37,272 nt of DNA from SIG565 sp045646145 (GTDB taxonomy: Bacteria; Bacillota; Clostridia; Oscillospirales; Acutalibacteraceae): contig JAZRKE010000005.1 in assembly GCA_045646145.1 (NCBI GenBank), forward strand, positions 1 to 37,272, in the 5' to 3' direction. Below are positions 22,895 through 29,965 of this stretch, one piece after another. Position 1 is the first letter of the stretch, and the number at the start of each line of letters is the position of its first letter. The position numbers were made by a program, and so were the translations under genes. A model generated the notes under the pieces. That model was not told the DNA's origin and searched no databases. It was given only the letters and a program-made list of their open reading frames with translations.

Positions 22895-23625
22895 ATGCTT
22901 CATCTAAGAATTATTGCTGCAAAAAATCTTGAAGAAGTAGGTAAACTCGCTGTTGATAAGTTCGAGGCCGAAATTCAGATGAAACCGCCTGTGTAATCGG
23001 TCTTGCCACCGGTTCCACACCGTTGCCACTTTACAGAGAGCTTATTGCCAGAGAGGAAGCAGGTAAAATTGACTTCAGCAAGGTGGGTTCTGCTAACCTT
23101 GCTGAATATAAAGGCTTAGCTCCTGACCACGAGCAGAGTTATAAGAGGTTTATGAAGGATAATTTGTTTGACCACATTTCCATTAAACCTGAAAACTGTA
23201 TCATTCCGTCAGGTCTTGCTGAAGATGTTGACGCTATGTGCAAAGCTTATGAGGAAAGAATAGAAGAGAGGGGCGGTGTTGACCTGCAACTCCTCGGTAT
23301 TGGACATGACGGTCATATGGGTTTTAACGAGCCCGATACCTATTTCCCTGCAACGACTCATGAGGTTAGTCTCACAGATATGACAATTGATGCTAACAAG
23401 CGTTTCTTCAATTCTATAGACGAAGTGCCGAGAGCGGCTATTACAATGGGTATCGCTACAATTATGGCAGCTAGAAAAATCATTATGTTAGTAACCGGTG
23501 CAGATAAGAAGGAAATTCTTAAGAAAACCTTCTGGGGTCCTGTTGACCCGCGGGTAACTGCATCTATTCTTCAGTTTCATCTCGCTGTAACATTAATTTG
23601 TGATGAAGCTGCATATCCGTTTTAA
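22895..23625 (+). pseudogene. nagB: Glucosamine-6-phosphate deaminase, frameshifted
   Basis: Would convert glucosamine-6-phosphate to fructose-6-phosphate and ammonia. ATG 22895 (MLHLRIIAAKNLEEVGKLAV) opens a frame that hits TAA at 22994-22996. The rest of NagB continues one frame back, from VIGLATGSTPLPLYREL (GTA at 22993) to a stop at 23623-23625. A one-base loss near 22985-22992 explains it. The remaining body is full-length, with GIGHDGHMGFNEP (equivalents of E. coli Asp141, His143 and Glu148). However, the usual NLDEY block reads NLAEY, so the residue equivalent to the catalytic base Asp72 is Ala. Two independent defects argue for a dying gene, although the frameshift alone could be an assembly error. 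An internal TTG start at 23023 would lack the phosphate-binding loop. Confidence 0.85.
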
Positions 23626-23628
23626 CTA

Positions 23629-23668
23629 AAAAAATCCATCTGCATATTAAATGCGGGTGGACTTTTTT
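23629..23668. terminator. Bidirectional terminator between nagB and the pseudouridine synthase
   Basis: AAAAAATCCATCTGCAT and ATGCGGGTGGACTTTTTT form a long stem with a 5-base loop, one mismatch and G-T pairs. The stop codon of the minus-strand gene (23647-23649) lies in the loop. Confidence 0.85.
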
Positions 23669-24300
23669 GTGAATTTATTAAAAGGGAATTTACTGTAATC
23701 AGGCTCTGCACTAAAGGTAAGTTTCTCTTTTGTTTCGGGGTGAGTAAAGGTAATTTTATGAGAGAAAAGAGCTATAGGGCATTCAAATTTGCTTCCATAT
23801 TTCTTATCTCCCAAAATGCTCATTTTTCGGTATGAAAACTGAACGCGTATCTGGTGTGTGCGGCCCGTCAGCAAATTAACATTAATAAGGGATATAGCAC
23901 CGTTATCAAGGTGTACTGTAGATAGGGTTTTATATTCTAAAATCGCTTTTTTAACACCTTTACGTTCACGATTTACTACATAGCTTTTGTTGTTTGCCGA
24001 ATCCTTAAAAAGCAGGTCAATGAGTATATCCTGAGTGTTTTCTGGTATCCCGCCAACAACGGTTAAATATTCTTTCAGGAATTCGCCGTTTAGTATTTGC
24101 GTCGATAAATCAGCGGCAGCCTCTCTCGTTTTAGCATAAACCATAACGCCCGAAACGGCGGTGTCAAGGCGGTGCACTACGGCGATGTATTCGCTGTCGG
24201 TAAGAGTCTTTAATTGTTCAACCATCCCCGCTTGAGAATCTAATCCAACAGGCTTTAAGACCACTACTATATACTTGTCCTCATAAATTATATCTATCAT
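23647..24300 (-). CDS. RluA-family pseudouridine synthase
   Basis: Isomerises uridine to pseudouridine in rRNA or tRNA. 217 residues, on the short side for RluA proteins, because there is no N-terminal S4 RNA-binding domain. The catalytic motif VVHRLDTAVSGVMVYAKT (Asp in HRLD) is at about 42-59, and GRTHQIRVQF and LGDKKYGS are present. The N-terminal YEDKYIVVVLKPVGLDSQ is the usual substrate-pocket strand. The ATG at 24298-24300 has only a weak ribosome site (GGGTG). The target base cannot be deduced from sequence. It ends in a bidirectional terminator shared with nagB. Confidence 0.9.
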   Translation of the reverse strand: MIDIIYEDKYIVVVLKPVGLDSQAGMVEQLKTLTDSEYIAVVHRLDTAVSGVMVYAKTREAAADLSTQILNGEFLKEYLTVVGGIPENTQDILIDLLFKDSANNKSYVVNRERKGVKKAILEYKTLSTVHLDNGAISLINVNLLTGRTHQIRVQFSYRKMSILGDKKYGSKFECPIALFSHKITFTHPETKEKLTFSAEPDYSKFPFNKFTKKSTRI

Positions 24301-24334
24301 TTACAACACCCAAGAACAGTATACAATAAACCTA

Positions 24335-24372
24335 CAAAAAAGTAAATGGTCTATGCACGGCATAGACCATTT
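24335..24372 (-). terminator. Intrinsic terminator of the small Cys-rich gene
   Basis: AAATGGTCTATGC (24344-24356), loop ACG, GCATAGACCATTT (24360-24372), a perfect 13-base stem. On the minus strand it is followed by ACTTTTTTG. It lies 17 bases beyond the stop codon. Confidence 0.9.
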
Positions 24373-24389
24373 AGTGTTTAAAGGGTAAA

Positions 24390-24512
24390 TTAGCAGCAGC
24401 CGTTGTTACCGCAGCCGTTATCACAGCCGTTATTACCGCCGCAGCAGATGAGAAGAAGGATTACGATAAGAATCCAAGTGCAGTTGTTACCGCCAAAAGA
24501 ATTGCAACACAT
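24390..24512 (-). CDS. 40-residue Cys/Gly/Asn-rich single-pass membrane peptide
   Basis: Short gene with its own terminator. ATG at 24510-24512, preceded by GAAAGGGGG ten bases upstream; stop at 24390-24392. The peptide starts MCCNSFGGNNCTW, has a hydrophobic segment ILIVILLLI (14-22), and ends in CCGGNNGCDNGCGNNGCC. Nine of 40 residues are cysteine. The combination of good ribosome site, hydrophobic core, low-complexity Cys-Gly-Asn tail and a perfect downstream hairpin makes it convincing as a real gene. The shape recalls small membrane or spore-surface peptides of Firmicutes (YjcZ-like), but I cannot assign a family. The tail could bind metal or crosslink. Confidence 0.75.
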   Translation of the reverse strand: MCCNSFGGNNCTWILIVILLLICCGGNNGCDNGCGNNGCC

Positions 24513-24569
24513 ATTTCTGACCCCCTTTCAACTACTTCATATTATGTAAAAATAAAAATTGTGTTACTT

Positions 24570-24748
24570 TAGCCAAAGCATTCAAACCCGAACCAGCCCT
24601 TTTAGGTCGGAGAATTTTGTGAAAAAAGGATTTTCGGTGTGCGAGGCACAAAACACAGCAAATCCTGACGGTATACTAAGTATTTTAACAATGCCACAGC
24701 GTAAAATCTTTATCCCAAAATCGGATTCGAGTTTAAATGCTTTGGCTA
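24570..24748 (+). mobile_element. Miniature inverted-repeat element, copy B (175 bp, internally deleted)
   Basis: Element 24572-24746 with TA at both edges. Same ends as copies A and C (GCCAAAGCATTCAAACCC; AGTTTAAATGCTTTGGC). About 100 bases of the left interior of copy C are missing; the join falls near CCAGCCCTTTTAGGTCGG. It ends nine bases before the first CtsR box, so it sits at the upstream edge of the ctsR promoter, in the transcription direction. Confidence 0.9.
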
Positions 24749-24756
24749 AAAAAGTA

Positions 24757-24810
24757 TTTGACTTTTACTGACTTTCGTGTATAATATAATTAAGGTCAGT
24801 AAAAGTCAAA
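24757..24810 (+). promoter_or_regulatory. ctsR operon promoter with two opposed CtsR boxes
   Basis: Promoter TTGACT (24758-24763), 16-base spacer, TATAAT (24780-24785). Box 1 (24757-24773, minus orientation) and box 2 (24794-24810, plus orientation) both read AGTCAGTAAAAGTCAAA or GGTCAGTAAAAGTCAAA, fitting the CtsR heptad pattern RGTCANNNNNRGTCAAA. Box 1 covers the -35 and box 2 lies just after the -10, so bound CtsR would block polymerase. This is autoregulation of the operon, relieved by heat or protein stress. Confidence 0.9.
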
Positions 24811-24823
24811 AAAGAGGTGCTAT

Positions 24824-25276
24824 ATGAGAATCAGTGATTTAATAACCGAAGAAATCATCCGAATGCTTAATGAGTCAAGCGATAATATTGCCGAAATTCA
24901 GCGAAATGAATTAGCGGCGCTTATGGGCTGTGTGCCAAGTCAGATTAATTATGTTCTGTCCTCGCGCTTTACCCCTGAGCACGGATATATAATAGAAAGC
25001 CGCAGAGGTGGCGGAGGTTATATAAAAATTAAGCGGGTACGTCTCAACCGTTCGTCTGCCATAATGCACATAATAAATTCTGTGGGGGACAGTATAGACG
25101 CTATGTCAAGCAGAATATTAATTGAAAACTGTCTGCAGTCCCACATTATTGATGAGCCTACTGCAAAAATTTTTAAAGCAATAATAGGTGAACCCGTTAT
25201 GAAGGGGTTACCGCCCGAATATCGCGATACCATGAGGGCATCGCTATTAAAACAGGTGCTACTTACTCAATTATAA
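24824..25276 (+). CDS. ctsR: Transcriptional repressor CtsR
   Basis: Represses class III heat-shock genes (clp genes and its own operon) by binding tandem heptads. 150 residues, family length. The N-terminal winged helix-turn-helix reads RNELAALMGCVPSQINYVLS, and the wing has the tetraglycine loop ESRRGGGGYIKI, which is the heat-sensing element in Bacillus CtsR. The C-terminal half forms the dimerisation and McsB-contact region. ATG 24824 follows AAGAGGTG. First gene of ctsR-mcsA-mcsB-clpC; its own operators lie 14 bases upstream. Confidence 0.97.
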   Translation: MRISDLITEEIIRMLNESSDNIAEIQRNELAALMGCVPSQINYVLSSRFTPEHGYIIESRRGGGGYIKIKRVRLNRSSAIMHIINSVGDSIDAMSSRILIENCLQSHIIDEPTAKIFKAIIGEPVMKGLPPEYRDTMRASLLKQVLLTQL

Positions 25277-25304
25277 TTTGAAAGTAATAAAAGGAGAAAA
25301 AACT

Positions 25305-25805
25305 ATGTTGTGTGAAAACTGCGGAAAATTTGCCGCAACAACCCATATAAAAAAGATTATTAATGGAGTTTCAACCAATAAGCACCTTTGCTCACACTGC
25401 GCAAAGCAGTATGGTCTTGCAAATTTCCATTCAGGAAGTATTGCCAATATGTTATCAACTATGTTTGGTGATATTATAAATGAAAATCAGCATTTAAGGG
25501 GTAAAGCCTGTAAAAACTGCGGCGCTATATTCAGCGAAATAGTAAATAGCGGTAAGGTGGGATGTCATGAGTGCTATAATGAATTCTATGATGATCTGTT
25601 ACCCTATTTAAAGAGGGTACACGGTAGCACTAAACATATAGGAAAGGTTCCGAATAACGCGCCGCTCGCTGTTGTAAATGAGGATAGGCTCACTATTCTT
25701 CGCAAAACCTTGCACGAGCTTATTTTAAAAGAAGAATTTGAACAGGCTGCGGTTATAAGGGATGAGATTAAAAAATTAGAAAGCGAGGCTTGTGATAATG
25801 GCTAA
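25305..25805 (+). CDS. mcsA: Protein-arginine kinase activator McsA
   Basis: Zinc-binding partner that activates the McsB kinase. About 166 residues from ATG 25305, which is preceded by AAAGGAG; the frame can be opened at a TTG nine codons earlier, right after the ctsR stop, but that is inferior. Zinc-finger cysteines occur in two pairs of CxxC: CENCGKFA and CSHCAKQY, then CKNCGAIF and CHECYNEF. A C-terminal UVR domain (LRKTLHELILKEEFEQAAVI) matches the one in ClpC. It overlaps mcsB by eight bases. Confidence 0.95.
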   Translation: MLCENCGKFAATTHIKKIINGVSTNKHLCSHCAKQYGLANFHSGSIANMLSTMFGDIINENQHLRGKACKNCGAIFSEIVNSGKVGCHECYNEFYDDLLPYLKRVHGSTKHIGKVPNNAPLAVVNEDRLTILRKTLHELILKEEFEQAAVIRDEIKKLESEACDNG

Positions 25806-26817
25806 ATGGTATCTGGAAAACCGAAATGATAGTGATGTTATTGTGTCTTCACGCGTCCGACTTGCACGAAATATCAAGGGCTTTCCTTTTTGCAGGAAAC
25901 TTAAAGCAGAGCAAATAGCCGAAATAAATTCTCGCGTAAAAAAAGCGTTGAGTGAAATCAGGGAGCCTACTATCAGCGACCTAAAGTATATCGAGATGAA
26001 TAATGTCCCTGAGGCTGAAATTTATGCTATGGTGGAGCGCCATATTATAAGTCCTGCCTTTGCGCAGAACTATCAGGGTAGGGCTATACTGCTATCTCCC
26101 GATGAATCGGTGTCGGTTATGATTTGCGAGGAGGACCATCTGCGAATTCAGGTGCTTTTAGCAGGATTAAAGCTCAAAGAGGCTTATTCTATGGCAGAAC
26201 GAATTGATACTCTGCTTTGCGAAAAACTGCATTTCGCTTTCCACAGTGAGCTTGGTTATTTAACCGAGTGCCCAACAAATATAGGAACGGGACTGAGAGC
26301 TTCGGTAATGCTTCATCTTCCGCTTTTAGCCGCTTCAGGAGCAATGCCCGACCTTTTCGATGCCGTAAATAAAATTGGCTTTACTGTTCGCGGACTTTAC
26401 GGAGAGGGGAGCAGTTCGAAAGCCCACCTTTATCAGTTATCTAATCAGATAACCTTGGGTATTACGGAAAACGATGCAATAAACAATCTTGAAAATGTGG
26501 CTTTGCAGTTTGTTTCTCGGGAAAATACCGATAGGCTCAGCGCCGATAGAGAAAAATTAGAGGATAATATTTTCCGTTCCTTTGGCATATTAAAAAATGC
26601 GAGATTGCTTAACAGTGAAGAAATGATGGAACTTACCTCTATGATTAAATTAGGGGTTAGTATGGGCATAATAGATATTGAAAAAAATATACCTATAAAA
26701 ATTTTAATTGAATGTCAGCCCAATATGTTAATTTCGGCTTTCGGAGCAAACGGGGCTCACGAAAGGGATAAATTAAGGGCTGAAAAGGTAAGAAAAATGC
26801 TTAGCCAAAGCATTTAA
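25798..26817 (+). CDS. mcsB: Protein-arginine kinase McsB, C-terminus formed by an inserted element
   Basis: Phosphorylates arginines on misfolded proteins and on CtsR, marking them for ClpC-ClpP. 339 residues from ATG 25798 (MAKWYLENRN); B. subtilis McsB is slightly longer (about 363). Guanidino-kinase motifs are present: VIVSSRVRLARNIKGFPF, ECPTNIGTGLRASVMLHLP and LYGEGSSSKAHLYQLSNQ. The last four codons (Ser-Gln-Ser-Ile) and the TAA stop lie in the end of a miniature transposon. The native tail appears to end in this region, HERDKLRAEKVRKML, so probably only a few residues were replaced and the enzyme may still work. It overlaps mcsA. Confidence 0.93.
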   Translation: MAKWYLENRNDSDVIVSSRVRLARNIKGFPFCRKLKAEQIAEINSRVKKALSEIREPTISDLKYIEMNNVPEAEIYAMVERHIISPAFAQNYQGRAILLSPDESVSVMICEEDHLRIQVLLAGLKLKEAYSMAERIDTLLCEKLHFAFHSELGYLTECPTNIGTGLRASVMLHLPLLAASGAMPDLFDAVNKIGFTVRGLYGEGSSSKAHLYQLSNQITLGITENDAINNLENVALQFVSRENTDRLSADREKLEDNIFRSFGILKNARLLNSEEMMELTSMIKLGVSMGIIDIEKNIPIKILIECQPNMLISAFGANGAHERDKLRAEKVRKMLSQSI

Positions 26818-27079
26818 ACCCGAACCAGCCTAAAAGGGCGGGTTTTAAGGCGCCTTTTGGCTCTTTGTCGCACATAGGCGACAGCCTTATGTGCTTCGCA
26901 TCACCAAAATTCACTCATAAAGCCGCACCTTTTAGGTCGGAGAATTTTGTGATTAAAGGATTTTCGGTGTGGTGCGACACAAAACGCAGCAAATCCTGAC
27001 GGTATACTAAGTATTTTAACAAAGCCACAGCGTAAAATCCTTATCCCAAAATCTGATTTGGGTTTGAATGCTTTGGCTA
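26802..27079 (+). mobile_element. Miniature inverted-repeat element, copy C (274 bp plus TA flanks)
   Basis: Element 26804-27077 bounded by TA. The left end GCCAAAGCATTTAAACCC and right end GGGTTTGAATGCTTTGGC are inverted copies. Nearly full length and homologous to copy A in reverse orientation. It lies between mcsB and clpC, overlapping the mcsB 3' end by 14 bases and ending 19 bases before the clpC ATG. No terminator-like hairpin with T-run was seen, so readthrough into clpC is likely. Confidence 0.9.
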
Positions 27080-27096
27080 ATTGTGAGGTGTTTTAA

Positions 27097-29535
27097 ATGA
27101 AATATAATTTTAACGGCTTTACAGTAAAAGCCAATGATGCGCTGAATCAGGCTATAAATTCTGCCGAAAAAATGGGGCACACCTATATTGGCAGTGAGCA
27201 TATTTTATTGGGTCTTTTAAAGATTGGAGATTCGGTGGCTTCGGCGCTGTTGATGAAAAACAGTATAACGGCGGAAAAAATAGAACAACAAATTCGTGAT
27301 ACCGTCGGTACGGGCAGCGCAACTACACTTACTCCCTCTTATTTTACCGATAGAGCTAAAAAGGCTATTGAGGTAGCAACAACGGGAGCGATTAATACTG
27401 GAAAAAAACTCTGCGGAACAGAGCATTTGCTCATAGGCATTTTAAGTGAGGGGGATAATTACGCTATCCGTTTTATTAAAAATCTGGAGGTTGATGTAGC
27501 ATTTTTAACTTCGGAGGCCTTAAAGAGCGCGGGTGTGGATAATGAATATACTCCGCAAGGCTCCAAAAAATCCAGGGCAAAAAACGAAAAAACGAATACA
27601 CCTAATCTCGATAAATATGGCAGAGATTTAACAGCCGCAGCGCGAGAAAATAGGCTCGACCCCGTAATAGGCAGGAGCGATGAAATAGAGCGTGTTATTC
27701 AGATTCTTTGCCGCAGAAGTAAGAATAATCCCTGCTTGATAGGCGAGCCCGGAGTGGGTAAAACTGCTATTGTGGAGGGTCTGGCTCAAAAAATTGATAG
27801 TGGTGATGTTCCTGAGATACTTATGGATAAACGCGTAATATCCCTTGATCTTACAGGGATGGTAGCAGGGACCAAGTACCGTGGTGATTTTGAGGAGAGA
27901 ATAAAAGCGGTAATTGATGAGGTTATAGGTAATGATTCGGTAATCCTATTTATTGATGAAATTCATAATATCGTAGGTGCGGGCGCCGCAGAGGGCTCTA
28001 CTGATGCCGCAAATATTCTGAAACCCTCACTGGCTCGTGGTGAAATGCAGGTTATAGGTGCCACCACCATTACGGAATATAGGAAAAACATTGAAAAGGA
28101 TGCTGCTCTTGAGCGTCGCTTCCAGCCCGTTACCGTAGGGGAACCTACTGCTGAGGACAGTCTTCTTATATTAAAGGGATTGCGCCCGAAATATGAAAAG
28201 CATCACGGCATTAAAATCACCGATGAAGCCTTAAATGCGGCGGTTACGCTTTCGGTAAGATATATAACCGATAGATATTTGCCCGATAAGGCAATAGATT
28301 TAATTGATGAGGCAGGCTCGCGTGTAAGGCTTCGCCATTCTTCACCTCCTGATGATATAAAGGAACTGGAAAACAAGATTACCGAAACCGAGCGGGAGAA
28401 GGAAGAAGCAATTCTCGGTCAGGATTTCGAAAAGGCTGCAGATCTTCGCGATAAGATTAAAGAGCTGGGTGAAAAACTTACCCTGAGCAGAGAAAATTGG
28501 AAGCAGGATGGCGGCGGTGCTGTAAATGATACCGAAATTGCCGAAATAGTATCTCTATGGACGGGTGTTCCCGTAACTCAGCTTACCAAAACCGAAAGTG
28601 AACGTCTTTTAGCGCTTGAAAGTGTTCTTCACAAACGAATTGTAGGACAGACCGAGGCTGTTGGGGCACTTTCAAAAGCCATTCGTCGCGGACGTGTAGG
28701 GCTTAAAGACCCCGGCAGACCCATAGGCTCGTTTATCTTCCTGGGCCCTACAGGTGTAGGAAAAACTGAACTTTGTAAGGCTTTGGCTGAGGCTATGTTC
28801 GGCAGTGAAAACGCTATGATAAGACTTGATATGTCGGAGTATATGGAGAAACACACGGTATCGCGCCTTATAGGCTCACCACCCGGATATATCGGCTTTG
28901 ACGAGGGCGGTCAGCTTACCGAAAAGGTGCGCAAAAAGCCCTATTCCGTAGTGCTTTTCGACGAAATAGAAAAGGCGCACCCTGATGTTTTCAATATTCT
29001 TCTGCAAATTCTTGATGACGGAATTTTAACAGATTCTCAAGGACGAAAGGTTGACTTTAAAAACACCGTTATAGTAATGACCTCTAATATCGGTGCCCGC
29101 CTTATAACCGATAAAAAGCAGACCTTTGGATTTGCATCGGATTCTTCGGTGGAGGATGACTATAGCAGCATTAAAGCCACAGTTTTATCAGAACTTAAAA
29201 AGGCTTTCCGCCCCGAATTTTTAAACCGTGTTGACGATACCGTTGTTTTCCATAAGCTATCTTATGATGATATAAAGGAAATCTCGGAGAAACTGCTATC
29301 ACAACTATCTAAAAAGTTAGAATCACTTGGAATAAAGGCACAGTTTGATGATAGCGCTGTATTGGCTATCGCCCAAGCAGGTTTTGATGAAATTTACGGT
29401 GCAAGGCCGCTTCGACGTGCAATTCAGAGCAAAATTGAGGATACACTGAGTGAAAAAATGCTTGAGGGCAGTATACAAAACGGCGACAGTATTGTCTGCA
29501 GTTTTAAGGATGATGAATTTGTATTCAAAAAATAA
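27097..29535 (+). CDS. clpC: ATP-dependent Clp protease ATP-binding subunit ClpC
   Basis: Hexameric AAA+ unfoldase that recognises phospho-arginine-marked or adaptor-bound proteins and feeds ClpP. 812 residues, family length. N-domain with two repeats (ALNQAINSAEKMGHTYIGSE and following). D1 Walker A GEPGVGKTA near 215 and Walker B VILFIDEIHN. A middle domain with UVR motif (GQDFEKAADLRDKIKELGEK). D2 Walker A GPTGVGKTE near 550, and sensor and arginine-finger regions intact. The ATG follows GTGAGGTG, only 19 bases after the miniature element. It is last in the CtsR-controlled operon; an additional promoter inside the element was not seen. Confidence 0.97.
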   Translation: MKYNFNGFTVKANDALNQAINSAEKMGHTYIGSEHILLGLLKIGDSVASALLMKNSITAEKIEQQIRDTVGTGSATTLTPSYFTDRAKKAIEVATTGAINTGKKLCGTEHLLIGILSEGDNYAIRFIKNLEVDVAFLTSEALKSAGVDNEYTPQGSKKSRAKNEKTNTPNLDKYGRDLTAAARENRLDPVIGRSDEIERVIQILCRRSKNNPCLIGEPGVGKTAIVEGLAQKIDSGDVPEILMDKRVISLDLTGMVAGTKYRGDFEERIKAVIDEVIGNDSVILFIDEIHNIVGAGAAEGSTDAANILKPSLARGEMQVIGATTITEYRKNIEKDAALERRFQPVTVGEPTAEDSLLILKGLRPKYEKHHGIKITDEALNAAVTLSVRYITDRYLPDKAIDLIDEAGSRVRLRHSSPPDDIKELENKITETEREKEEAILGQDFEKAADLRDKIKELGEKLTLSRENWKQDGGGAVNDTEIAEIVSLWTGVPVTQLTKTESERLLALESVLHKRIVGQTEAVGALSKAIRRGRVGLKDPGRPIGSFIFLGPTGVGKTELCKALAEAMFGSENAMIRLDMSEYMEKHTVSRLIGSPPGYIGFDEGGQLTEKVRKKPYSVVLFDEIEKAHPDVFNILLQILDDGILTDSQGRKVDFKNTVIVMTSNIGARLITDKKQTFGFASDSSVEDDYSSIKATVLSELKKAFRPEFLNRVDDTVVFHKLSYDDIKEISEKLLSQLSKKLESLGIKAQFDDSAVLAIAQAGFDEIYGARPLRRAIQSKIEDTLSEKMLEGSIQNGDSIVCSFKDDEFVFKK

Positions 29536-29541
29536 AAAAGA

Positions 29542-29573
29542 AATTTCCCTATGCTTAAGGGCATAGGGAAATT
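29542..29573. terminator. Convergent terminator after clpC
   Basis: AATTTCCCTATGC (29542-29554), loop TTAAGG, GCATAGGGAAATT (29561-29573). A perfect 13-base stem between the clpC stop and the stop of the minus-strand HPr-like gene. Confidence 0.85.
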
Positions 29574-29576
29574 GGT

Positions 29577-29807
29577 TTATTCTTCGGTCTTATAAATTTC
29601 AATTTGCTTTAGGAATTCAGTATCGTCAGCTTCCCAGCGAAGTGTTAACGGCTTTGTTAAATCCAAACTGAATATACCCATTATGGATTTTGCATTAACC
29701 AAGTATTTGCCCGAAAGCAAATCTATATCGTAATCTTTAGCCATGGTAATCGCTACAAAAGTGTTGACCTTTTGTAAATCGTCAAGCATAATTTTTTCTT
29801 CCATCAT
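29577..29807 (-). CDS. HPr-like protein lacking the phosphorylatable histidine
   Basis: About 76 residues from the ATG at 29805-29807 (MMEEKIMLDD), which has GGAAGGTG ahead of it; an upstream extension of 56 codons crosses the promoter and is rejected. The core FVAITMAKDYDID, SGKYLVNAKSIMGIFSLDL and ADDTEFLKQIEIY matches HPr: the NAKSIMG block holds the regulatory serine (Ser46 equivalent). The N-terminal HARPA motif with His15 is missing; the aligned stretch is KVNTFVAI. It therefore cannot carry PTS phosphate like HPr. A Crh-like regulatory role is possible, but the HPr kinase is not in the window. It is divergent from the topoisomerase genes and has its own promoter. Confidence 0.75.
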   Translation of the reverse strand: MMEEKIMLDDLQKVNTFVAITMAKDYDIDLLSGKYLVNAKSIMGIFSLDLTKPLTLRWEADDTEFLKQIEIYKTEE

Positions 29808-29835
29808 ATAACTGTACACCTTCCAATTTGTATAT

Positions 29836-29864
29836 ATTCTACTCTTTTTTGAGAAAAATGTCAA
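29836..29864 (-). promoter_or_regulatory. Predicted promoter of the HPr-like gene
   Basis: Minus strand TTGACA (29864-29859), 17-base spacer, TAGAAT (29841-29836), about 28 bases before the start codon. Confidence 0.75.
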
Positions 29865-29900
29865 TATTTTACTAACAGTGCGTTTTTTACCCGAGTTTTC

Positions 29901-29930
29901 TTGACTTAGATACAAGATATAGTGTATAAT
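29901..29930 (+). promoter_or_regulatory. Predicted promoter of the topoisomerase operon
   Basis: TTGACT (29901-29906), 18-base spacer, TATAAT (29925-29930), 35 bases ahead of the ATG. Confidence 0.75.
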
Positions 29931-29965
29931 AACTGTAATTATGAATACTATTTGGGAGTACAGAA

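Noticed and set aside
22980..23000. Programmed -1 frameshift in nagB
   Set aside because: No slippery heptamer or downstream pseudoknot is visible, and the catalytic Asp is also lost; a pseudogene or sequence error is simpler.
24559..24771. 70-residue plus-strand frame over copy B
   Set aside because: It spans both ends of the element and the CtsR box; not conserved in copies A and C.
26950..27020. Outward promoter in the miniature element (TATACT)
   Set aside because: The hexamer is absent from the matching place in copy A and has no -35 at a suitable distance.
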